Assembly (NCBI GenBank): GCA_947492235.1
Contig: CANLLZ010000002.1
Span: 620,001-684,000, forward strand
Reading direction: 5' to 3'
Origin: an uncultured Altererythrobacter sp.
GTDB lineage: Bacteria; Pseudomonadota; Alphaproteobacteria; Sphingomonadales; Sphingomonadaceae
Length of the DNA stretch: 64,000 bases
Of the stretch, positions 52,505-60,619 are shown in pieces. The position numbers and the translations under genes were made by a program. How positions within the stretch are numbered: position 1 is the first letter of the stretch; each line of letters begins with the position of its first letter. The notes below the pieces were generated by a model. It did no database searches. It had not been told where the DNA came from and worked only from the letters and a program-made list of their open reading frames with translations.

Positions 52505-55222
52505 CTAGGGCTTCATCAGATCGGCAAGACCGGCAAACGCCTTTCCGGTCGCCGGACCCGTTGAAGGGTTCTTCGGTGGGCTCGAGGTCTTGTTATGACG
52601 CCGCTTATCGCCTTTCCCTGTGCCGGAATGGCCTCTCGACTTATCCTGTTGCTTCCCTTTCGAGTTCTGCGGCTTGTGCCTGCTCTTGGACTGGCCGCCG
52701 GGCCGCCAGCTCCATTGGTCAGGTGCGGGAGGGCCTGCCTGCCCATCGGCAAGAGCCTTGGCCTTGTGCTGGCGGAAACCCGCCGCGCCGAGCAGACGCT
52801 GCCAGCTCTCCAATGTAAGCCCGGTAGAAATCGCTAGCGCAGGATTGAGGAAGACACCCTTTCTACCGCCCCGGTTTCCATCGGCGGCCTTCGCGCGTGC
52901 TTCATGCGCCGCACGCAATAGCTTCTCGGCAACATCCACGCGGACATACTGATCGCCTGCCGCGCGATATCCGGAGGGCATTTTGCCGTGCCCCGGCAAG
53001 ACGGCGCGCATCGCCGGCTCCAGCGTCCTGCGGTCGATTCCGGCGGCATGCATCGCCTCGCGCGGGGCGGGCTTGAGCAGATCCCGCGCAAAGATATCCA
53101 GCGCTCCGAAAGTGACGCCCAGACGCCGCAGGAAGGGGCGCATTTCCTTGGGCAAATGCTCGATCCCCGCACGGTCGCGCGCGGCGTAACCATGCCCTTC
53201 CACCAGCGCCAGCAACAGCGCGCGCGCCTGCGATCCCGCGTCGGGATCGCGTGTTGCGGCAACCAGCTTCGACAGGCCCACCAGCGGGGCAAGCCGCGCT
53301 TCGGTCCAGGTCTGCAGCGCCGTTTCGAATTGCGCACGCTCGCTATCGGGCAGGACATCGAGCTCGCGCGCAAGGCTCAGGCGCGGCTTCGCAGGGTCGG
53401 CGGCAAGATCGAGCGTCGCAAGCAAATGCCCGTCCAGCCGGATCTCGCCGCGCATCAATTCGACATTCTCGAACTCGGAAGCGCGCAGAGAAGCAGCTTT
53501 CTCTCCCAGAATACGGGGAAGGGCTTTCTCACCCGCGGCCAGCAACATGCGCCGGTCCTCATGGCCTGCACGCGTGTCGACGACAAAGCGGAAGCCTTCG
53601 ACCTTCCCGATCGCTGCCTCTTCGACCCGCAAAGTGCCGTCATCTTCCAGTGAGACGGGCAGCAGGTTCGAGTCTTGGCCCATATTCTTCATCAGGATCG
53701 CAGTCCTCCGGTTTACAAAACGCTCCGTCAGCCGCGCATGCAGCGCGTCGGACAGGCGGGCCTCCACCGCGCGGGCGCGTGCCGCCATTTCGTCGCGCGC
53801 CAGCACCCAGTCGGGCCGCTGGCAGATATAGGCCCAGGATCGGATCGCGGCTATCCTCCCCTGCAATGTGGCAATATCGCCCTGCACCTGATCCAGCTCG
53901 GCAATGCGCGCGGGCACAAAGTCTGCCCCGATATACCCGTTTTGCAGGTCACGCCAAAGCCGGGCGACAAAGCGCGCATGCTGATCGGCCCCGGCCTGCC
54001 GGAAATCGGGCAGCGAACACGCCTCCCAGAAACGCCGCACGCTGCCCGCGCCTTTGACGCCGTCGGCCAAGGGCTCGTCCGCAAGGGTTTTGAGAACCGT
54101 CAGGTCAATGGCTTCGGGCGCCGCGCGCAAGGTGCCGACCATCGGGCGCGCTTCCAGATCGCCGATCAGCACCGACAAAGTATCGAAACGCGGCTCCGCA
54201 TTGCGCCAATAGAGCTGGGTCAGCGGCGCAAAGGCGTTCTCCTCGATCGCGTAGATCTCTTCCTCTTCCAGCTCGAGCGGAGCACCGCGCCCTTTGTTGG
54301 ACGTGCCGCCCAGCACGCCGAAGGTCCCGTCGCGCTGGTGCCGGCCCGCGCGTCCGGCAATCTGGGCCAGTTCGGCCGGCCCAAGTCGCCGTTTGCGCAC
54401 CCCGTCGAATTTGGTCAGTGCGGCAAAGGCCACGTGGTTGAGATCGAGATTGAGGCCCATCCCGATGGCGTCGGTCGCGACGATGTAATCGACCTCGCCC
54501 GACTGGAACAATTCGACCTGCTTGTTACGGGTTTCCGGGCTGAGCGCGCCCATCACCACAGCCGCGCCGCCGCGATACCGCCGGAGCATTTCGGCGGCGG
54601 TGTAGACCCCTTCGGAACTGAACGCGACGACCGCGCTGCGCGGGGGCAGGCGTGACAGTTTGCGCGGGCCGATATGGGTGAGGGTGGAAAAGCGCGGACG
54701 CTCGGTAATTTCGGCTTCGGGCACCAGCTGGCGCAGCACCGGCTCCAGCGTGGCGGCCCCCATCAGCATCGTTTCCTCGCGACCCCGGGCATGGAGTAGA
54801 CGGTCGGTAAAGATATGCCCCCGCTCGCGGTCGGCAGCGAGCTGCGCTTCGTCCAGTGCGACAAAGGCATGGCCGCCGCCAGTCCGGTCCATCGCCTCCG
54901 CTGTGCACAGGAAATAGCGCGCATTCGGCGGCTCGATCCGCTCTTCGCCGGTGATCAGCGCGACCTGCTTTTCGCCCTTGATCGCCACCACGCGGTCATA
55001 CACTTCACGCGCCAGCAGGCGAAGCGGGAAACCGATCATCCCGCTGGAATGGCCGCACATCCGCTCGATCGCGAGATGCGTCTTGCCGGTGTTGGTGGGT
55101 CCGAGGACCGCCTTGATCGGGGCGTCGCTCACACTGTGTCTGTGGCATTGCAAACGGCCCGCTGCAAGGCGCGAAACCGGTGCTTTCAACTCGTCGTCCA
55201 CCGGAGTCCGCTGGTCGCACAT
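52505..55222 (-). CDS. SUV3-like DEAD/DExH RNA helicase
   Basis: A 905-residue helicase of the mitochondrial SUV3 type. Motif I is AVLGPTNTGKTHLAIERM, motif II FVALDEAQL, then VAFSSEGVYTAAEML, and motif VI AQIAGRAGRHQRDGTFG. The C-terminal region continues with a SUV3-like helical domain and ends in a basic low-complexity tail (RSKSRH, KGKQQDKSRG) that could bind RNA. The start is uncertain: the ATG at 55222 or a GTG at 55132, which gives 875 residues. In mitochondria SUV3 works with PNPase; the bacterial partner is unknown. The S4 protein and FdxA genes follow. Confidence 0.85.
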   Translation of the reverse strand: MCDQRTPVDDELKAPVSRLAAGRLQCHRHSVSDAPIKAVLGPTNTGKTHLAIERMCGHSSGMIGFPLRLLAREVYDRVVAIKGEKQVALITGEERIEPPNARYFLCTAEAMDRTGGGHAFVALDEAQLAADRERGHIFTDRLLHARGREETMLMGAATLEPVLRQLVPEAEITERPRFSTLTHIGPRKLSRLPPRSAVVAFSSEGVYTAAEMLRRYRGGAAVVMGALSPETRNKQVELFQSGEVDYIVATDAIGMGLNLDLNHVAFAALTKFDGVRKRRLGPAELAQIAGRAGRHQRDGTFGVLGGTSNKGRGAPLELEEEEIYAIEENAFAPLTQLYWRNAEPRFDTLSVLIGDLEARPMVGTLRAAPEAIDLTVLKTLADEPLADGVKGAGSVRRFWEACSLPDFRQAGADQHARFVARLWRDLQNGYIGADFVPARIAELDQVQGDIATLQGRIAAIRSWAYICQRPDWVLARDEMAARARAVEARLSDALHARLTERFVNRRTAILMKNMGQDSNLLPVSLEDDGTLRVEEAAIGKVEGFRFVVDTRAGHEDRRMLLAAGEKALPRILGEKAASLRASEFENVELMRGEIRLDGHLLATLDLAADPAKPRLSLARELDVLPDSERAQFETALQTWTEARLAPLVGLSKLVAATRDPDAGSQARALLLALVEGHGYAARDRAGIEHLPKEMRPFLRRLGVTFGALDIFARDLLKPAPREAMHAAGIDRRTLEPAMRAVLPGHGKMPSGYRAAGDQYVRVDVAEKLLRAAHEARAKAADGNRGGRKGVFLNPALAISTGLTLESWQRLLGAAGFRQHKAKALADGQAGPPAPDQWSWRPGGQSKSRHKPQNSKGKQQDKSRGHSGTGKGDKRRHNKTSSPPKNPSTGPATGKAFAGLADLMKP

Positions 55223-55334
55223 TAAACCGGCATTAACTTTAATTCGGCAGTGAGGTTTGGCATGGGGATCAGACGGGTCGGGTCGCACAAAACCCACAAA
55301 CACGTCTGCCGACCCCTTTGCAGAAAAAGGGCCA

Positions 55335-56981
55335 ATGTACGCTGAGCGGATAACATCCGATGCCGGTGGTCATCCGGACGACAGCCCGCAGGACGGGAAA
55401 GGCGATGCCGGATGGCGCGGCGCGACCCTGTCGCATGCCCAGATCATTCCCGAACAGGGTTCCTTCCTCCTGCGCCGGACAGCATCGCTCAATGCGCGGC
55501 TGGACGCTTGGGTGGTCGACACCTCTGCCAAGCTCGACCGGCTGGATCTGACACCCAGCCTGGCCGACAATATCGGCAGTCGCCGATGGTGGCGCGGATT
55601 GGGCACGATGCTCGGACTGGGATTGGCGGCCATCTCGTTCTGGCCCAGCTTTGCTCCGCTCGAAGCAGCGCCCGCCATGCCTTCGGATACGGATGTGCAG
55701 GACGAATTTCGCAGCCAGTCGATCATGCCGTTCGCTCTGGGCAGCGATTCGGGCCGACGCATGGGCGCAACGCAGGCCGTGCGGCCGCTCGCAGACGCGC
55801 CTGAGCGTCCGCAAATCCAGCTGGTCGCCACTCTGGCGAAAGGCGACAGTTTCAGCCGCATGCTCCAGCGCGCCGGAGTGGGCCGATCCGACGCGAGCCG
55901 GGTGACCGATCTGGTTGCCCGGGCGATTGCGATTGGCGATATCGAACCCGGTACGCAGCTCGACATCACACTCGGCCGCCGCGCTGCCGAAGGGGAACCC
56001 CGGGCGCTGGAATCGCTTTCCTTCCGGGCGCGGTTCGATCTTGCCTTAGAAGTGGAACGCGGCCCTGCTGGTCTCGCGCTGATCCGCAAGCCGATTGCCA
56101 TCGACGAAACCCCGCTGCGCATTCGCGGTACGGTGGGCAACAGCCTCTACCGCTCGGCCCGCGCGGCAGGCGCTCCGCCCAGCGCGGTGCAGGCCTATCT
56201 GAAGGCGCTGGGCGGCCACATGGATATCGACCGTTCGGTTCGCGCCACCGACACCTTCGACATGATCCTGTCCTATCGCCGCGCCGAAACGGGCGAGCGA
56301 CAGGCCGGCCAGCTGATGTATGCCGGTGTTGACCGGGGCGGGAAATCGACCACCCAGCTGATGCGTTGGGGCGACAAAGGAAAATTCTACGAAGCTTCCG
56401 GCGTAGGCGAAACACGCACAGGAATGGTCCGGCCCGTGCCGGGGGCGGTCAGTTCGCGTTACGGCATGCGCCGCCACCCGATCCTTGGCTATCGCCGGAT
56501 GCATTCGGGGCAGGATTACCGCGCGGGGCATGGCACACCCATTCGCGCCGTGACGGACGGCCGGGTTGTGTATGCCGGGCGCAAGGGCGGGTATGGCAAT
56601 TTCGTCCGGCTGAACCATGCCGGCGGGCTGGGTACAGGCTATGCCCATATGAGCCGTATTGCAGTGCGAAACGGCGCATCGGTGCGGCGCGGGCAGGTGA
56701 TCGGCTATGTCGGTTCGACCGGCCTCTCCACCGGTCCGCATCTCCATTACGAAATGTATCGCGGGAACCGGAAGATCAATCCGGCGTCGGTCAGTTATGT
56801 CACCCGCTCCGAATTGAACGGCGACGAATTGCGCCGTTTCCGCAGCCGCCTGGCGTCTTTGAAGACGGTCGAGGCGGGCGCTGCGCTGACAGACCTTGCG
56901 CCCAGCGGCCCGCAAGAGGTGGAAGTGCGCCGCGAGATCGACAAGCTGGACGCACCGGAGATGGCGCGCCCTGCTGATTGA
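55335..56981 (+). CDS. M23 family metallopeptidase with N-terminal membrane anchor
   Basis: Peptidoglycan endopeptidase of the MepM/LytM type, 548 residues. One membrane helix lies near residues 88-108 (GLGTMLGLGLAAISFWPSF). A LysM/OapA-like region follows around residues 165-320. The catalytic M23 domain (about 375-480) has the zinc ligands in MHSGQDYRAGHG (His and Asp) and LHYEMYRG (His), plus GYAHMSRI. AAAGGG precedes the ATG at 55335, making the further upstream in-frame start at 55257 unlikely. It is divergent from the helicase and 34 bp upstream of hemB. Confidence 0.92.
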   Translation: MYAERITSDAGGHPDDSPQDGKGDAGWRGATLSHAQIIPEQGSFLLRRTASLNARLDAWVVDTSAKLDRLDLTPSLADNIGSRRWWRGLGTMLGLGLAAISFWPSFAPLEAAPAMPSDTDVQDEFRSQSIMPFALGSDSGRRMGATQAVRPLADAPERPQIQLVATLAKGDSFSRMLQRAGVGRSDASRVTDLVARAIAIGDIEPGTQLDITLGRRAAEGEPRALESLSFRARFDLALEVERGPAGLALIRKPIAIDETPLRIRGTVGNSLYRSARAAGAPPSAVQAYLKALGGHMDIDRSVRATDTFDMILSYRRAETGERQAGQLMYAGVDRGGKSTTQLMRWGDKGKFYEASGVGETRTGMVRPVPGAVSSRYGMRRHPILGYRRMHSGQDYRAGHGTPIRAVTDGRVVYAGRKGGYGNFVRLNHAGGLGTGYAHMSRIAVRNGASVRRGQVIGYVGSTGLSTGPHLHYEMYRGNRKINPASVSYVTRSELNGDELRRFRSRLASLKTVEAGAALTDLAPSGPQEVEVRREIDKLDAPEMARPAD

Positions 56982-57015
56982 TAATTCGCGCGGTTTCGTG
57001 CCAAAGACTGCCGTC

Positions 57016-58011
57016 ATGACAGCTTCCTATCCGGCCATGCGCCTTCGCCGTACCCGCGCCACTGCATGGAGCCGCTCCCTGCACCGCGAAACCGTGATGA
57101 CCAGCGCCGATCTGATCTGGCCGCTGTTCATTATCGAGGGGAAGGGCGCAGAAGAGCCCGTCGCCAGCCTGCCCGGCGTGTCGCGCTGGTCGATCGACGG
57201 GATCGTCGCGCGGGCGAAAGAGGCGGTCGATCTGGACATTCCCTGCATCGCGCTGTTTCCCAACACACCCGACGGCAAGCGCAGCGATGACGGGGCGGAA
57301 GCCTACAATTCCGACAATCTGATGTGCCGGACGATCCGAGCGGTGCGCGATGCGGTGGGCGGCGATCTGGGCATCCTGACCGACGTCGCGCTCGATCCCT
57401 ACACCACGCACGGGCAGGACGGGCTGGTGGATGCCTCCGGCTATGTCGTGAATGACGATACGGTCGCCGTGCTGGTCGATCAGGCCGTCGCGCAGGCGGA
57501 GGCTGGCGCGGATATCGTCGCTCCGTCGGACATGATGGATGGCCGCGTACACGCGATCCGGATGGGGCTGGAGATGAACGGCCACCCCAATGTGCAAATC
57601 ATGTCCTACGCTGCGAAATACGCCTCGGCGTTCTACGGGCCGTTTCGTGACGCCGTGGGGTCGGGCGGGCGTCTAAAGGGCGACAAAAAGAGCTACCAGA
57701 TGGATCCCGCCAATGGCGACGAGGCGCTGCGCGAGATTGCGATGGACATTACCGAGGGCGCGGACAGCGTGATGGTCAAGCCAGGGCTCGCCTATCTCGA
57801 CATCATCACCCGCGCCAAGGCACGCTTCGAAGTGCCGGTCTTCGCCTATCAGGTGAGCGGCGAATACGCGCTGATCGAAGCGGGCGTCGCCGCCGGTGTG
57901 GGCGAACGCGAGCCGCTGTTGATGGAGAAACTGATCGCGTTCAAGCGCGCCGGGTGCAGCGGCGTTTTGACGTATCACGCGCCCCTGGCGGCGCGGCTGC
58001 TGAATGGCTGA
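57016..58011 (+). CDS. hemB: Porphobilinogen synthase (delta-aminolevulinic acid dehydratase)
   Basis: Condenses two ALA molecules to porphobilinogen; 331 residues. Active-site lysines are in SYAAKYASAFYGPFR and SVMVKPGLAYLD; the metal-binding region near IVAPSDMMDGRV and LTDVALDPYTTHGQDG has the Asp-rich, Cys-poor form (magnesium/potassium type). The start at 57016 (MTASYPAMRLRRTR) fits family length. The stop overlaps the next gene by 8 bp (ATGGCTGA), coupling it to a GNAT gene. Confidence 0.96.
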   Translation: MTASYPAMRLRRTRATAWSRSLHRETVMTSADLIWPLFIIEGKGAEEPVASLPGVSRWSIDGIVARAKEAVDLDIPCIALFPNTPDGKRSDDGAEAYNSDNLMCRTIRAVRDAVGGDLGILTDVALDPYTTHGQDGLVDASGYVVNDDTVAVLVDQAVAQAEAGADIVAPSDMMDGRVHAIRMGLEMNGHPNVQIMSYAAKYASAFYGPFRDAVGSGGRLKGDKKSYQMDPANGDEALREIAMDITEGADSVMVKPGLAYLDIITRAKARFEVPVFAYQVSGEYALIEAGVAAGVGEREPLLMEKLIAFKRAGCSGVLTYHAPLAARLLNG

Positions 58012-58591
58012 GTTCTACCACGAGACCGGGCGGCTGATCCTGCGTGACTGGCGCGAGGAGGATTGGGAGCCGTTCTGGCGGCATCTCAATACGCCGAACG
58101 TAACACGTCATCTGGGCGGTTTGGCCGACGCCGAGGGCCGCCAGCGGGCACGGCAGAGGCTCGAACTCTACCAGCGCGAGCACGGCCACACCTTCTGGGT
58201 GACGCAGCGACGCCGCGACGGCGGGCATTTATCGGGGGAAATCATCGGCTTCTGTGGTTTGAAGCGATGCAACGAGCCAAAGGGGCCGATTGGCGATTTC
58301 GAAGCCGGCTGGCGCCTGCGCGAGGATGCGTGGGGCCATGGCTATGCCAAAGAAGCCGCGCAGGCGTCGCTCGATCTGGCGTTTCAGCGGTTCGACGCGC
58401 CGCATGTCATCGCCCTGACGGTGGACGAGAATGCGCCGAGCTGGGGCTTGATGAAGCGGCTGGGGATGGAGCGGCGCGAGGATATGGATTTCCCCGACAG
58501 TGCTTCCTGGGCCGTGGGCGAGACGATCATCGTTTACCGCATGGACCGCGCACGATGGGCAGCAATGCGCCGCGCAGCCGCCGATGACTGA
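58004..58591 (+). CDS. GNAT acetyltransferase, RimJ/RimL type (1 of 3)
   Basis: A 195-residue N-acetyltransferase. The N-terminus TGRLILRDWREEDWEPFWRHL is the Acetyltransf_3 signature, and the acetyl-CoA site is in AGWRLREDAWGHGYAKEAAQAS (GxGxA-like). An N-terminal start embedded in the hemB stop (ATGGCTGA) means 8-bp overlap. It is similar in outline to the two following proteins. Substrate unknown. Confidence 0.88.
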   Translation: MAEFYHETGRLILRDWREEDWEPFWRHLNTPNVTRHLGGLADAEGRQRARQRLELYQREHGHTFWVTQRRRDGGHLSGEIIGFCGLKRCNEPKGPIGDFEAGWRLREDAWGHGYAKEAAQASLDLAFQRFDAPHVIALTVDENAPSWGLMKRLGMERREDMDFPDSASWAVGETIIVYRMDRARWAAMRRAAADD

Positions 58592-59153
58592 TATTGCGCC
58601 TGAAACTGGGATGGAGACCGGGCGGCTGATCCTGCGCGAATGGCGAGAGGAAGATCGCCAACCGTTTGCGGCGATGAATGCCGATCCCGAAGTGATGCGC
58701 TACTTCCAGTCCGCGCTGACAGACCCTGAAAGCGATGCACTGGTCGACCGCATCGCCCTGCACTTCAGGACCCACGGCTTTGGCTTGTTCGCCCTTGAGC
58801 GGAAGAGCGACGGCGCGTTTCTGGGATTTACGGGCTTCTCCTCGTGTCCGGAAAATACGCCGGTGCAGGGTGAGATCGAGATCGGCTGGCGGCTGGCGCA
58901 AGCATACTGGCGTCGTGGATACGCGCATGAGGCGGCGAGCGCCTGTGCGGATTGGTTCTGGCAAACCACCGACAGGGCCAGATTGGTGTCATACACCTCC
59001 GCTGCCAATCAGCCGAGCCGCAATCTGATGGGCAAGCTCGGCTTCAGGCACTACCCGGAACGGGATTTCGATCATCCGGCCATTGCCAGCGACCATCCGT
59101 TCTGCCGCCAGGTGGTGTATGTTCTCAATCGCAGCGATGCCGCCAATGGCTGA
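58584..59153 (+). CDS. GNAT acetyltransferase, RimJ/RimL type (2 of 3)
   Basis: A 189-residue Acetyltransf_3 protein: METGRLILREWREEDRQPFAAM, then the acetyl-CoA-binding region EIGWRLAQAYWRRGYAHEAASA and YTSAANQPSRNLMGKLGF. The ATG at 58584 overlaps the previous stop by 8 bp (ATGACTGA). An ATG 27 bp later (58611) would also begin at the same conserved motif. Likely arose by tandem duplication with its neighbours; the substrate is unknown. Confidence 0.88.
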   Translation: MTDIAPETGMETGRLILREWREEDRQPFAAMNADPEVMRYFQSALTDPESDALVDRIALHFRTHGFGLFALERKSDGAFLGFTGFSSCPENTPVQGEIEIGWRLAQAYWRRGYAHEAASACADWFWQTTDRARLVSYTSAANQPSRNLMGKLGFRHYPERDFDHPAIASDHPFCRQVVYVLNRSDAANG

Positions 59154-59703
59154 CATTGTGTTGGAGACAGAGCGGCTGATCCTGCGCCAGTTCGGTGAGG
59201 GCGATGCGGAGCTTCATGCGCGCTATCTGAACTCTCCGGAGATCATGAAGCACATCGGCGGCGTGCGCGAACTGCACGAGATCGAGGCGAAGCAGGCCAA
59301 GTCGATGGCCGGTTTCGCCCGCGAGGGCTTCGGGTTCATGTTGCTGATCGAGAAATCCAGCGGCGAGCCTGTGGGGCAGGCGGGGATGAAGCGGGTCGAC
59401 AATCCGCTTGCCCCCAATACGGGCATGCACGAAATCGGCTGGGCCATCCGGCCCGACCGGTGGCGGCGGGGCTATGCGGGCGAGGCCGTGACGGCCATAA
59501 TCGAATGGGCATTCACGCGCCACGACGCGCCAGAGCTGGTCGCGCTCACCAGCCTTTCGAACGAAGCGAGCTGGCGATTGATGGAGAAGTTTGGAATGGC
59601 ACGGCGTCAGGATCTTGATTTCGACGATCCCGCCTATGAACCTGACGACAGCCCCGTGATCCAGTATTCGCTCACAAGGGAGCAATGGGAGAATTCGCAA
59701 TGA
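59146..59703 (+). CDS. GNAT acetyltransferase, RimJ/RimL type (3 of 3)
   Basis: A 185-residue Acetyltransf_3 protein: LETERLILRQFGEGDAELHARYL, acetyl-CoA site EIGWAIRPDRWRRGYAGEA, and TSLSNEASWRLMEKFGM. The ATG overlaps the previous stop by 8 bp (ATGGCTGA), and its own stop overlaps the carbonic anhydrase start (ATGA). Similar length and layout to the two GNATs upstream, but with clearly different sequence, so the duplication is old or independent. Confidence 0.88.
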   Translation: MADIVLETERLILRQFGEGDAELHARYLNSPEIMKHIGGVRELHEIEAKQAKSMAGFAREGFGFMLLIEKSSGEPVGQAGMKRVDNPLAPNTGMHEIGWAIRPDRWRRGYAGEAVTAIIEWAFTRHDAPELVALTSLSNEASWRLMEKFGMARRQDLDFDDPAYEPDDSPVIQYSLTREQWENSQ

Positions 59704-60269
59704 CCACCAGACCCGGCGTCAATATCGTCCCGATCCACGGGAAAAGCCCGCGCATTCACGACAGCGCCTTCATTGCGCCGGGTTGCACGATCATCGGTGA
59801 TGTAGAGGTCGGGGAAGACAGCTCGGTGTGGTACAATTGCGTGCTGCGGGCCGATGTCAGCCGGATCGTGATCGGCCAGCGGTCGAATGTGCAGGACGGC
59901 AGCGTGCTGCATTGCGACCCCGAGCGGCCGGGCGATCCCGACGGCTCTCCGCTGATTATCGGCGACGATGTGCTGATCGGCCATCTGGCAATGGTCCATG
60001 GCTGCACGATCGAGGATCGCGGCTTTGTCGGTCTCGGTGCGATTGCGATGAACAAGGCGGTGATCGGCAGCGACGCCATGCTGGCAGCGGGCGCGATGCT
60101 GACAGAGGGGAAGGTGATGGAGCCGCGCACCCTCTGGGCAGGCAGGCCCGCCAAGCCGATGAAGGAGCTGTCCGAGGCCGCCATCGCCGGAATGCGCATG
60201 GGGACGGCGCATTATGCGCACAACGCAAAAGAGCATGCGAAGGCCGTGGACGCAGCGCTGGGAAGCTGA
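59700..60269 (+). CDS. Gamma-class carbonic anhydrase family protein
   Basis: A 189-residue left-handed beta-helix trimer-type protein. Zinc-ligand histidines are found in DGSVLHCD and LIGHLAMVHGCTI. The N-terminus is PRIHDSAFIAPGCTIIGDVEVGEDSSVWYNCVLRADV. Homologues act as carbonic anhydrases or related acyl-transfer proteins (PaaY, YrdA); activity is not certain. GGGAG precedes the ATG at 59700. It ends the hemB-GNAT-GNAT-GNAT chain of overlapping genes. Confidence 0.9.
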   Translation: MTTRPGVNIVPIHGKSPRIHDSAFIAPGCTIIGDVEVGEDSSVWYNCVLRADVSRIVIGQRSNVQDGSVLHCDPERPGDPDGSPLIIGDDVLIGHLAMVHGCTIEDRGFVGLGAIAMNKAVIGSDAMLAAGAMLTEGKVMEPRTLWAGRPAKPMKELSEAAIAGMRMGTAHYAHNAKEHAKAVDAALGS

Positions 60270-60619
60270 CGTCAGGGCGGCGGGAGTCGCGTCGCGTTAC
60301 TTTTCTGCTGTTCGCTCGCCCATCCGGGCAAGCATCCTTGCTAGACGCGCAACAAGCTGCGCCCGCTGCGGGCGGCCGGTCGGCCTTGCGGGGCCTCTCG
60401 GCCCCGGGCCATTCTAACTTATCGGACGGTGTTTCGATGTGCGCCCACTACACAACCCGTTCGCCCTGAGCCTGTCGAAGGGCTTCGGCTGTGTGACGAA
60501 GCGCCAAAAGGACAAGTGCGATCCTTCGACAAGCTCAGGATGAGCGGATTAAGACGCGCAGGCGGCGACCGGTCCTGAACCCAGTGGGCTGCCAGTCCAG
60601 GCGGGTGCGCAGAGACCCC
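60270..60619. repeat. Non-coding gap with composite palindromic repeat, copy B
   Basis: No gene. Element 1 (60367-60417) matches 45 of 51 bases of the copy at 4656-4706. Element 2 (60459-60550) has its left arm (25 bases) identical to 4751-4775 and a right arm (60516-60538) whose first 23 bases are identical to the copy starting at 4806. The middle of element 2 differs. Spacing between elements is 41 bp here and 44 bp in copy A. The rest of the gap holds short GC-rich hairpins only. Confidence 0.8.
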
